Below are positions 1 to 12,000 of a stretch of DNA of 64,000 nucleotides, piece by piece. The DNA comes from Pelagomonas calceolata (lineage: Eukaryota > Sar > Pelagophyceae > Pelagomonadales > Pelagomonadaceae): positions 5,146,001-5,210,000 of the forward strand of contig CAKKNE010000004.1 in assembly GCA_918797485.1 (NCBI GenBank), in the 5' to 3' direction. Position numbers and translations under genes: made by a program. The notes below the pieces were generated by a model. It ran no database searches. It saw nothing but the letters and a program-made list of their open reading frames with translations, and had not been told where the DNA came from. The first letter of the stretch is position 1. Every line of letters begins with the position of its first letter.

Positions 1-3000
1 AGGACACGGCCAGGGACGTGGGCCCGGCGACGCTCACCTTGGGCGCGACGGGCGGCGTCGGCGCGACGTCGGCGGGCGCCGCCGTCAGCGCCGCGACGGC
101 CGGCTCCGACCACGCGTCGGCGGCGTGCGTGTACGCCGCCACGCGCGCGTAGTGGGGCCGCCCCGCGGCGAGCCGCCCGTCGCCCACCGACACCCAGCGC
201 GGGAGCCCGCCCTTCTGGGCCTCGGTGACGTTCGCGAACGGCGACGTGCCCTTGAGGTGGCCGTGCGCGCCGACGGCCTCGTTGAACTGCGTGCCGCCGC
301 CGCCCGTGTCCACGAGGAGCGACGGCACGTCGCCCAGCGCCGCGTCGAACGTCACGCGCCAGACGCGCGCCGCGTGCTGCACCGGCTCCGTCGTGCGGTG
401 CTCGACGTCCCGCACCGAGACCATGACGGGGCCCAGCGTCTTCAGGTCGTCGAGGGCCGTCGCCATCTCCTGCGCCGAGGCGTCGGCGTAGATCTTGTTC
501 GACGTCTGGCCGCCGTACGACAGCCGGAAGTAGCCGTTGACGTCGGCGGCCTTGGCGCCGACCGCGACCTCCTGCACCTCGGGCCGCATCGCCACGTCCA
601 CGGACCCGAGCGGGCGGCGGTAGATGCCCAGCGTGCCCTCGTCGAAGGCCGGCGCCAGGCCCCGCGTCACCTCCTCGACCTCGGCGGCGACGGCCGCGCC
701 GCCGGCGTCCCGCAGCGCGTCGACGGAGACCGCGAGGGCGGGCACGTCGCCGACGTTCGTCCGGAAGACGACGTCGTAGGACGCGGCGCCCTTGGTCACG
801 TCGACCTCGCCGATCGTCGGCAGCGCCTCGAGCGCCGTCTTCAGCCGCTCGCCGGACGCGCCCGCCGGGATCGGCGGCGTCGTGGCGCCCTGGAAGGCGA
901 GCGCGAAGGCGCCGACGATGTCCGTTGCCTTGAACTTGACGCGCTGGACCTCGTGCACGGCCTCGCTCGAGTCCCACTCGACGCGGTACGCCGTGACGCG
1001 CGCGCCGCCGTCGTCGACGGGCGGCGTCCACGTGACGTTCAGCGACCCCTCGCCGAGCGGCTTGATGGCGACCGTGCGCGGCGGCGACGGCGCCGCCGCC
1101 GGCGTCAGCGACGCGGGCGTCGCGTGCGCCGGGAGGCCGTAGACGCTGCGCACGCCGTTGTACATGGCCACGGACACGGCATAGGGCTCGCCGGCCTCCA
1201 GGTCGTCCAGCATGAAGACGTACTGGCCGTCGGCGTCCCGCTCGAGGTCGCTCAGCCGCACCTCGGCCTCGCCCTTGAGCGGCGAGTCCATGGCCGGCAC
1301 GCGGCCCGCCACGACGACGCTCACGGCCACGCCCGTCGTGGCCTGCTTGTTCGGCGAGGCGTAGAGGCGCGTCGAGTCCGCCTGCAGCGGCGGCACCGTG
1401 CCCAGCCGCTCGAGGAACACGATCGTGTACTCCTTGCCGTCGGTCGCCTGCGCCGCGCCGACGAACAGCTCGCCCGTGCCGATGGCCTCGAGCGCGGCCT
1501 TGACCTCGGCCGCGGACGCGCCGGCCTCGAGGTAGGGCGTCGCCACGAGGCCGTCGGGCGAGTCGTACTTGAGCGCGAACGAGCCGCGGAGCGACGCGTT
1601 CTTCGCGTACGCGAGGACGGTCTGCACGCAGAAGCCGTCGTAGCGGTGCACGAGCGTGTCCGCCGTGAGGGACGCGTCCGTGCCCGTCATCGTCGTCGCC
1701 GCGGCCGACCCGTCGAGCGTCGCCGCGGCGAGCTCCTCGACGAGCTTGTAGTTCGAGGCCAGCGACCGGTTCATGGCGCTCACGCGGAGCGAGGGCAGGT
1801 CGCCGAGCCAGTCGTCCGCGCCCGCCGCCGCCTCGAAGGTCACGTACCACGCGTGGCCGTAGCCCACCTCCTCGCGCGTCACCGTGACGTCGCCCACGGG
1901 CGCCAGCGCCTCGAGGGCCTCCTCGACGACGTCGGCCGCCGCGTCGTGGGGCAGCGGCCCCGTCGCGTGGTTCTCGAAGGCGAGCTTGAAGCTGCCCTGC
2001 AGGTCGCGGTACCGCGAGTACGTCGTGATGCGCTGCACCTCGACGCGCGAGTAGAGCGAGCTCGAGCCGCCGCCGATCTTCGCGCGCGGCCCGACGCCGT
2101 CCCAGGCGAGCTTCGCGTGCGTGACCTGCGCGCCGCCCTCGTCCCGGGACGGCCCGAAGGCCACCTGGAGGGCCGTGCGGCCCGCCGCGAAGAGGTTGAG
2201 CGCGCCCGGCGGGTCGGGCGGCCGCGCCGGCGCCTCGAAGCGCGGCTCCGGCGCCGACGATGACGTCGAGTAGCCGTAGGCGTTCGCGGCGAAGACGCGC
2301 GCGGTGTAGTTCTTGCCCGTCGCGAGCGAGCCGATCGTGTAGCCGCAGTACGACATGGTGCAGTCGTCGTACGCGCCCGACGTCGGGTCGACGAGGATCG
2401 TGTTCGAGCCCAGGGGCCCGCCGTCGAGCGAGTCGAAGTCGGCCGACGTGTCCCACTCGACGCGGTAGCGCGTGATCTCGGCGCCGCCGTTCGAGGCCGG
2501 CGCGTTGAAGAGCACGCGCAGCGAGCTGCCGCCGTAGACGAGGAGGTGCGCGTTGGTCGGCGTGTCCGGCTGCTGGCGCGGCGGCGCCAGCGCCGCCGGC
2601 TGCGTCGGCCGCGGCTGCGCGGCGCCGAGCGCGTTCACGGCGGCGACGCGCACCGAGTACGACTCGCCCGAGTCGAGGCCGTGGACGACGTACGTCATCT
2701 TGCCGGACTCGCTCTCGAAGGCCGGGTCCACGGTCGCCCGGGCGTAGCCCGGCGGCGGCGCGCCGGGCACCGTCGTGCCGCACAGCACGTTCGTGTAGGT
2801 CATGGCGTTGCCCGCCGCGTCGGTCGTCGGGATGTGGGTGACGACCTCCGTCAGCGTCAGCTTGAAGCCGTTCACCGACGCCACCTGGTAGGGCCGCTGC
2901 TGGCCCGCGGGGCCCAGCAGGATCCACTCGCCCGGGTCGCACGCGCCCTCGACGTTGCGGATCGGTGCGGAGCCCGTTTGGCCGTTCGGGCCGTAGTCAT

Positions 3001-6000
3001 GGCTCGCCGACGCGCGGATGACCGCGCTGCCGCTCGACACGTTGACCTGGGGGATCGTGGCCGTGTGGCCCGGTAGGTCCGCGGTGAGGCCGTAGCCCAC
3101 CAGCGCGCGGATCGTCGAGTTGATCGCCGCGAGGCCCGACGTGTCGACCGACAGCTTCTGGTTCGTCGCGGCGGGCCACTCCGTGAGGAAGGTGACGGCC
3201 CACGAGTAGTTGGCGCCCCGGTAGTCGCCGGGGTCGCCGATCTCGCCGCCCGCGGGGTTGTAGCCGTCCTTGTGCGTGAGCTCGACGTGCACGTCCCGCA
3301 GGGTCGGGAGCGCCTCGAGGGCCTTCTCCACGTCCAGGGCGGAGGCCTCGAGGTCGATCTCGACCGTCGTCGCGCCGTCGTACGTCAGCTTGAACGTGCC
3401 CGACACGTTGTGCGCCACGGCGTTGATCTCGACGATCTCGACCTCGTCGACGCCCTCGCCGCGCCACCACTCGACCTCGTAGCCCGTCACCTCGTAGCCG
3501 TTGTCGTCGAGGGGCGGCGCCCACGACACGGAGAGCGACGTGGCCGCGTCCGCGACGCTGACGCCGGCGCCGCGCGCGAGCGTCTGCAGCTGCACCGCGC
3601 CGCTCGTGAGGCGGTCCGGCACGGCCGCCGCCGTCGTCGCGACGGTGGCGAAGGCGCCCGTGCCGGCGGCGTTCACGCCAGCGACGCGAACGTGGTACTT
3701 GGAGCCGCTCTCGAGGCCCGCCAGCGTGTGGCGCATCCAGACGCCCGACCGCGCCTTGTTCGGGTTGGCCATCTGCCAGTCGAACTCGTCGTTGCGCAGG
3801 ACCTTGTCGTAGGCCGTCGGGGCGTCGTAGAGGACCTGGTAGCCGCCCGGCACGTCGCAGTCCCCGCCGGCGCACGTCAGGCGCGCCGACGCGCAGCTCG
3901 CGCGCGCGAGCGTCGCGGAGGTCGTCGCGTCCGCGGGGAAGTCCGGCGACGTCGAGTACTCGACGACGAAGGCCGTGACCTCGGACTGGCGGTCGGCGGG
4001 CCAGAGCGGCAGCCGCCACTGCACGCGCAGCTGGTCCGCGGCGCCCGGCACGCGCTCGACCGACGCGCCCTCGGGCGCGTCGGCCGTCGCGTAGGGCTTG
4101 AGGTAGACCGGGGCCGACGGGTTGCCGTAGCCCGCCGCGTTGCCGGCGGCGACGCGGACGCCGAAGCCGTCCGCGACGCCCGAGTGCTGGAAGAGGTGCT
4201 GGATCGCGTAGCGGTACGGCGCGCCCGGCTCGACGTCCAACGACACGGCCGTCGAGTGGTTGGCCGTGAAGTTGCCGTCCTGGAAGAGGTCCGCGCCGCA
4301 GCCCGCCGAGGTCGACGTGCCGTGGCAGACGACGGGCTGCAACGAGGCGCCCCGGCCGAAGCCCGCGCCGACGACGGAGACGGGCCCGATCTTGCCCACG
4401 AGGGCGTTGCCGGCCGCGCCCGTGTCCGTGGCGAAGGTGATGCGGTAGTTCACGTAGTTGTCCTCCGCGAAGGGCTGCTCGACGGTCACGTCGCCCACGT
4501 CGTAGAGGAACTCGAGCGCCCGCTCGACCTCGAGCGCCGTCGGGCGCACCTGGCAGAGGTGGTCGTGGTGGAAGCACGTGTCCACGGCGAGCGCCCAGGG
4601 GTACTTGTAGCCGCCGCCCGAGTAGAGGTGGAACGACGCCGACGTCGGCGCGTCGCGCGGGACGCGGAGCGTCTGCACCTCGAGCGCGCCGACGTCGCCC
4701 GGCACGTTCGACCACCACTCCACCTTATAACTCGCGACCGGCTCGCCGCCGTCGTTCTCGGGCGCGTCCCACTCGACGACGAGCTCGTCCCAGTCGCCGC
4801 GCGAGAGCCGCACGTTCGTCGGCGGCGTCGCCTTGACGGCCACGGGGGCGTAGGCGAAGGGCGAGTCGATCACCGACGCGTCGGCGTGGTGGAAGAGCCG
4901 CGCCGGCGGCACGAGGCCGTAGGGCTGCGACGGCGACGACCACAGGAGCCGCGCGACGGCGCGGCCCGTCGTCTCGCGCCACTCCATCGTTATGTCGACG
5001 AGCGCGCCGGCCTTGAGGGGCTTGGAGGTGGCGCCGCTGAACTCCGCGTAGGGAACACCGCTGCTCTCGTCGACCTCGTTCTCGAAGGCGTCGAAGAGCA
5101 GCTCGCCGTCGACGAAGAGCCGCGCGCCGTCGTTCACTTGCGCGTGGAACGTGAAGACCTCGTCGAAGGACGGGCGCACGAAGCCCGTCCACCGCACCGA
5201 GACGTGGTCCCGGCCCGTGTCCGTGATCGCGTCCTCGACCTCGAACTCGAAGTCGACGCTGTGGTCGACGCGCGTCGACGCCGCGTCGCCGTAGAGCCAG
5301 CGGTTGTTGAAGTACTGGCCCACGAGCCCGCCCTGCTCCGTGGCCGCGACGTCCACGAGGTACGAGCCCACGCGCGGCGTCGCGTAGCGCGCGTCGTAGA
5401 GGCCCTGGCCGGCGTACGTCACGTCCGCGCTGACGGCCTCGGGGCCGCTCAACCGCGCCACGAACTGCGTGCCGAGGCGCCCCGCCACGCTCGCGACCTT
5501 CTCGCCGGCCTCGTTGTCCGGCGCCTCGGGGCACGTGTCGTCGTCCGCGACGACGGCCGCGTGCGCGCCCGTTAATAAATAGCCCTCGGCGTACATGGGC
5601 TCGAGCACGTCGCCGACCGTCGCGTCGAGGCGCACGAGCCACCGGTACTCGCCCGGGCCGAAGGGGCCCCGTCGATACAAGACCGAGGCCGCGATGACGT
5701 CGTCGAGGTCGTCCTCGAGCGCCGTCTCGAGCGCCGCCGGTTCAATGTTCGCCGGCAGCTGCCGCGTCGTCGCCCCGCGGAACGACAGCGTGAAAGTGCC
5801 GTTCACGTAGTTCGAGCCGCCCTGGAAGTCGCGGTCGGCCGCCTGCATGGCCTCGTAGTGCTGGTGCGTGTTGTTGACGCCCTTCTCCAGCGTCCGGACC
5901 TCCTGGTAGCGGTAGCGCTCGCAGTACGTGACCTCGGTCCGGAATTTCGTGCTGAGCGGCGTCGCGACGAGCGGCGGCAGGTCGCCCAGCAGCGTGTCGA

Positions 6001-9000
6001 ACGTCACGACGTAGCGGTAGGCGTCCCGCTCGCCCTTCTCGCCGCGGCCCTGCTCGTAGAGCGCCACGTTGGCGTCGCTCGCGTAGGGCCACGGGCTCGA
6101 GAGCGTGATCGCGTAGGGCGGCTTCTGGGCGACGGCCACGACCGTGAAGACGTGCGTGTTCGCGTCGGGCGGCCCGCGGTCCGGCGACCCGGCCCAGGGC
6201 TTGAGGTCCGCGGCGTCCTCGTTGCGCAGGCGCCCGTGGGACTCGTTGTGGCCCACGCGGAGCCAGTCGCCCGGCCCGAGCGACGTCCGGAGGTCGCAGC
6301 TCGGCTCGATCACGTTCACGCCGAACGTCGCGTTCGCGCGGCACGCGAGGTCGTGCGTCGCGCCCGTCGTCGTGACGGTCACGGCGCCGACCTCGGGCAG
6401 CGACTCGAGCAGGTCCTCGACGTCCTTGACGCCCGCGCCGAACGGGACCTCGACGGCCTCGCCGAGGTACGAGAGGGAGAAGGCGTTGCCCGAGTGGTTC
6501 ACGGCGGCCGGCGCCTTGGCGAAGACGTCGACGACCTGCACCTCCGCGCGGGGCCCGTAGGGGTTCATGTTGCCGAACTCGTCGCGCGCCTCGATGACGA
6601 ACGACGACGTCCGCTCGAAGAAGCCCGCCGTGAGGCCGTCCTGGCCCGCGACGCCGGCGGCGTCGACGGCCGTGCAGTTCGCGGCGGACACCGCGTTCGG
6701 GCGGACGTCGGCCGAGAAGGGCGCGAGGCCGTCGACCGACGCGACGCCGCCGCGCGAGACGGCGCCCGACGCGTAGACCGTGATGGGGTTCGTCGATGTG
6801 TGCCGGTCGGCGTCGGTGACGTTGCGTCCGCTCAGCGCCGGCTGGTCGCCGAGGTTCGTCAGGTCGACCTCGGTGCCGCGGCCGGCGCCGAACGTGACGG
6901 CCCACTCGTAGTTGTCCAGGCGCGTGGTGCTGGCGGGGTTGCCCCGGCGCGACACGTCGACCTGGCCGACCGTCTCGAGCTCCTCGAGGAAGCGCTTCAT
7001 CTGGCCGGCCGTCGCGTTGACGGGGATGTTCCGCGTCTCCTGGCCCTTGAACGTCAGCGTGAAGTTGCCCCGAGCGGAGTGGATGGGGCCGTGGTCCACG
7101 CGCACGACCTGCACCTCGCGCACGAGCTGGTCGTTGACCCACGGCCGCGCGCGCACGGGCCACGCGTCCGACGCCTTGACGACGCCGAACGAGCCCTTGA
7201 CGATCTCTTTGGTCGTGACGCCCTGGTCCCAGTCCACCCGATCGCTGCCGCCGCGCGGCTCGAGCACCTCGAGCTTGGGCACGTCGCCGACGTAGTCGGC
7301 GAAGGTCACGCTGTAGACGTAGTGCGCGTTGTCGATCTGGAGGCCCCGCAGGGCCGCGGCGTCGTACATGCGCAGCTCGTCGGTGCCCTTGAAGATGCCC
7401 CGCGACACCTCGACCTCGCCCCAGCCCAACCCACCGATGGCCGCGGCCACGTCCTCGGCCGAGCTGTCCCACGCGATCTCGTCCGTGTCCCGGCCCGCGA
7501 TGGAGAGGACGATGCCGCCGTGCTCGTCGTGGGCGTCGAGCTGCGCCGGCGCGGACGCGTTCCAGGTGATGGCCTGGACCTCGACGGCCTCCTGCATCGC
7601 GACCGCGACGGTCGTCGGGCCCGAGGCCTTCGGCGTGAACTCGACGGCGTACTCGCCCGCGCCGGCGTAGGTCACCTGTCCGACGACGGCCGTCGGCGTC
7701 TCCAGCACGCCCGCGGCGTTCGCGCGGTACCAGCCGCCCTCGCTGTTTATCGTCGTGTCCTCGGCGAACGCGAGGACGCGGAACTTGGACCGCGGCTGCG
7801 CGTCGAAGCGCGTGTTGCCCCAGGCGTCCTTGGCGACGATGGTGAAGCGGGACACCTCGCCCGCCGTGCCGCGCACGAGGCCCCGGCCGTAGGCCGTGGA
7901 CCACGCCGCGGCCGCGTCGTTCGGCTCGACGACGAGCGGGAACGGCGCGCCGCTGATGGACTGCTCGGGGACGCCCTTCACGAGCTCCGTGACGACGCCC
8001 GCGGCGCGGTTGCCCGTCAGCTTCGCCGTGTCCACGACGAGCAGCGGGAGGTCCTGGCCCTTGGTCGGGTAGACGCCCAGAAACTCGATGCGCCACGTCG
8101 TGCCGTTCTCGGCCAGCGACTTCGAGACCGGGCCCGTCACGTTGACGAGCGTCAGGTGGTTGGGCATGCCCGCGATGAGCGCGTCCTCGAGCTCCTGGTT
8201 CGTCGCGTCGAAGGGGATGTCGCTCGTCGTCGACGTCGACACCTCCCCGAACTTGTCCACGGCCGTGAGCTGGAGCTTGAAGGTGCCGTCGAGGTGCCGG
8301 CCCTTGCCGACGGTCGTCCGCAGCTCCTGGACCTCGGCGGTCTGCTTCACGCGCACGTCGAGGTCGTACGTGCCGCGCACGTACGGGTAGTACGCGATCG
8401 TGTGGCGCGCCGTGTCGCCGCCCGCCGCGCCGCGGTAGATGCGCACGGAGTGCATCGTGCGGCCGCGCCAGACGTCCGCGAGCGGAATCGACGGGTACTT
8501 GATGTTGTAGGGCATCTCCTGGACGCGCGGCGACGGGTAGACGGGCCCGGTGCCGTTCGCGTAGAAGTCGCCCTCCTGGGCCACCTCGATGAACTCCGGC
8601 GACAGGTCCTCGTCCCGCACGTCGTTCGACCCGTCCGTCGCCAGGCCGATGGAGAGCACGTCGCCGCGCTGCAGCGACCCGAACGTCGTCGCGGCGACGC
8701 CCGAGAAGTTGTACAGCCGGCTCGTGTTCGTGTAGACCGAGCCCGTGCCGAGGAACTCCCAGGCGAGCGGCGTCTGCGTCGCGCCCTCGACCACGATGGG
8801 GTCGGGGCCGTCGTACTCGTTCGTCCGGCCCTCGCCGGCCCAGTCGTCGACGCCCGTGATCTCCACGACGAAGGTGTCGGCGCCCGTGTTGAGGCGGTAG
8901 TTGCCGTCGGCGTCCGTCGCCGTCACCACGAAGTCGCAGGTCTCGAGGGCCACGCAGCGCGTCGTGCCCGCGCCCGCCGCCGCCGTCGTCGCGGCCGCGA

Positions 9001-12000
9001 CCTTGTCCGGGTAGACCAGGACCTCGGCGGGGCTCCGCGCGACGTGGCGCTCGTAGTAGAGGTGCGACTTGGGCACGATCTCCGCGGCGCCGCCCCGCAC
9101 CCACTCCAGGACCAGCGACGCCGGGCCCGTGTCCTCGACGAAGTCGATGACGATGGGGTAGAGGCGCCCGGCGACGACGGACGCGTTCCAGGCGCGCACG
9201 TCGGTCACGCTGCCGCTCGCGCCCAGCGTGTCCGCGACGACCGCCCCGTCGAAGGTCACGCGGCAGTTCTGCCGCGTCCGCGCGCGCAGCGTCAGCGCGC
9301 CGTCCGCGGGCGCCAGCACGAAGCCCTCGAGGCGCAGGGACCAGTAGTCCGCCGGGAAGCCGTCCCACTCGACGCTATCCAAGGGCGCGAAGCCCCCGAA
9401 GTCGAGGTCGATGGGCCCTTCCAGCTTCGTCGAGTCGCACGGCGAGAGCGCCTCGGGCGCGCACCACTTGGGCTCGTGGTAGGGCCAGCGGCGCCAGCCG
9501 TTGGAGCCCAGGGCCGCGCCCGTGAAGTCCTTCTCCGTGAAGTAGGTCGCCTTGAGGCCGCCCGCGTTGACGAGCGTCACGGATTGCACGTGCGGCCCGG
9601 CGAGGCGCGGCGTGACCGACGCCACCATGAGCCCGTCCGTGTTCGGCGTGCGCTTGTCCCGCACCGCGCCCTCCACAAACTCCGTGTCCGAGTCGCGGCC
9701 GCCGCCCACGAAGCCCGTGCCGTTCATCGTCACGCGGAACGCGGCCGCGGGCTCGGCCAGCGGCCGGCCCAGCCGGTTGCCGAAGCGGTCCCGGGCGTGG
9801 ATGTCGAAGGAGGAGAGCACGCCGGCCGTCGCCCTCAAGTTAAGCTCGAGGGGCGACTGCGGGCCCGCCGCCGTCGCCGGCGCGACGACCAAGCCGGCGC
9901 TCAGCTCCGTGTGGATGAAGTCCGTGGCGTTCGCCGTGCCCGGCTTGACGGGCGAGACCTTGAGCGTGAACGTGTAGTTGCCCGCCACCGTCGGCGTGTA
10001 CTTGAGCTCGTAGACGCCGTCGGCGCGGTACTTCAACGAGTCCACGCCCGTAATCGTCTCCTCGACCTCGACCCGGACGTCGGTCTCGTCGGAGAACTCG
10101 AAGGCCGGCCGCGTGTACTTGTTCTTGGGGCCGAAGGCGATGGTCACCCAGGCGCACTCGCTGATGATCTCGCTTTCGCAGCAGATCGAGTCGCCGCCGC
10201 CGTTGCCGCCCGTCACCGTGAGGCCGTTCTTGATGCCCGGCAGGCCCTCGAGCGCCAGCTTGAGGTCCATGAGGTCCGTCGTGGCCGAGACGTTCGTCGT
10301 CGTCTCCCAGAGGCCCGTGGCCTCGTTGAGCATCGAGATCGAGAAGTTGCCGCCCCGGTAGCCCTGGCCGCCGCCGCCGCCGAGGTGGCCCGTCCGGTCG
10401 CCGCCGTAGGCGCAGCGGATGCGCTGCGTCTCGGACATGTCGATGCCGTAGGCGGGCATCTGCTGGTGCGTCGCGGCGAACTCGACGATCTCGTCGCCGA
10501 TGGACCCGGTGATCAGGTTGCCCGTCGTGCCCTTGACCGCCTCCGTCACGACGACGCGCGGCGCCGCCTGGCGCTCGTAGGGCGACGAGGCGTAGAGGAG
10601 CCCGCTCGCGTCCGCCGCCAGGAGCGCGACGTCGCCGAGCGCGTCGGGGCAGAAGTCCCAGCCCGACACGGCGCAGCGCCCGTCGAAGTGGACCTCCCAG
10701 ACGCTCAGCCGCGTCGCGTTGGCGAAGACCATGCGCGGCGGCTCCGTGTTCTTGTCGAGGCACTGGCCGATGCGCGTCGCCGTCACCGTGACGTCGCCGA
10801 GCGACGGCAGGGCCTCCAGCGCCCGCTGCACGGCGTCGCCCGTCGCGTCCGCCGCGATGGGCGCCGTCGTCCAGGGGTCGCCGTTCTCGTCGGTGCCGAA
10901 GCTCAGCGTGAACGTGCCCCAGACGGGGTGCACGCCGTCGACCTGGCCGTTGGCCTCGCCGGACGACGCGGTGAGCGTCCCCGAAGTCGTGGGCTGAGTG
11001 AAGGTCAGGGGCTCGATGTCGCCCTGGAGCGCGGTGAACTCGATGAAGACCATACCCTTACCGTTACAGATCTCGTCGTCGCCCGTCTCCTTGTAGACGT
11101 CCGCCTCGACGCCGATCGCCGCGAGCGCATCTCGCAGAGCGATGACGGTGGTGGTTGCGCTCGCGGCGCCCGCGGACAGAGTATCGGTCGTAGTCTTGCC
11201 GCGGAAGCTGACCGTGAACGTCCCGGCGCTGGCATCACACTTAAAAGTCTGGACCTCGCGCCGGTACGGCGCGTCGCCCTTCTGGACCTCCTGCACCATA
11301 TTTATTTGGTTAGCGCCACCTTCTTCGATGAGAGGCACGTCGCCGTAGACCGTGTCGAACGTCACGCGGAACCACTCGCCTTGGCCGGTATCATCACCCT
11401 CGAGCGACACCGTGACGCCGCCGTTGATCGTCGGCAGAAGCTCGAGCGCAGCCTCGATGTCTGCCGCCGTCGCCGTCGCCGCGACCAGGTTCCCTGTCGT
11501 CTGGCCGCGGAACTTAAGCGTGAAGGGGTTTGCATCCGCCACGCCGACCTGGAGGCGCTGGATCTCCGGCACCGTGGGCACCTCGACCGCATTCACGGCG
11601 ACGATCTGCACCTCGTGCTGCCGGTGGTCCCGGACGTGCACGTCGAGCTCGACCTGGTCGCCGGCGACGACGTAGTTGATGCCCGGCCCGCCGCCCGTCG
11701 TCGCGACGGTCGTCGCGGCCGACGTCGCGACGCCGTGGTCCGCGTCGAGCTCGAAGGGCGAGCCGTCGACGTGGCGGCCCGACGTCGTGATCGAGAGCTC
11801 GTAGGGCCCCGAGTAGCCGAGCACAAAGTCCACGGGGTAGAGGCCGCCCTTGGCCGGGCGCGAAATGTTCACGTCCGCCACGAGCGAGTTCGCCGACGCC
11901 GACGTCAGGGCCGAGACGTCCTCGACCTGGCGGCGGCCCTGCTCGGCCGGCAGCGCGACGAGCGAGTCGGCGGCCCACTCGTCGAGGCGCTCCAGGAAGG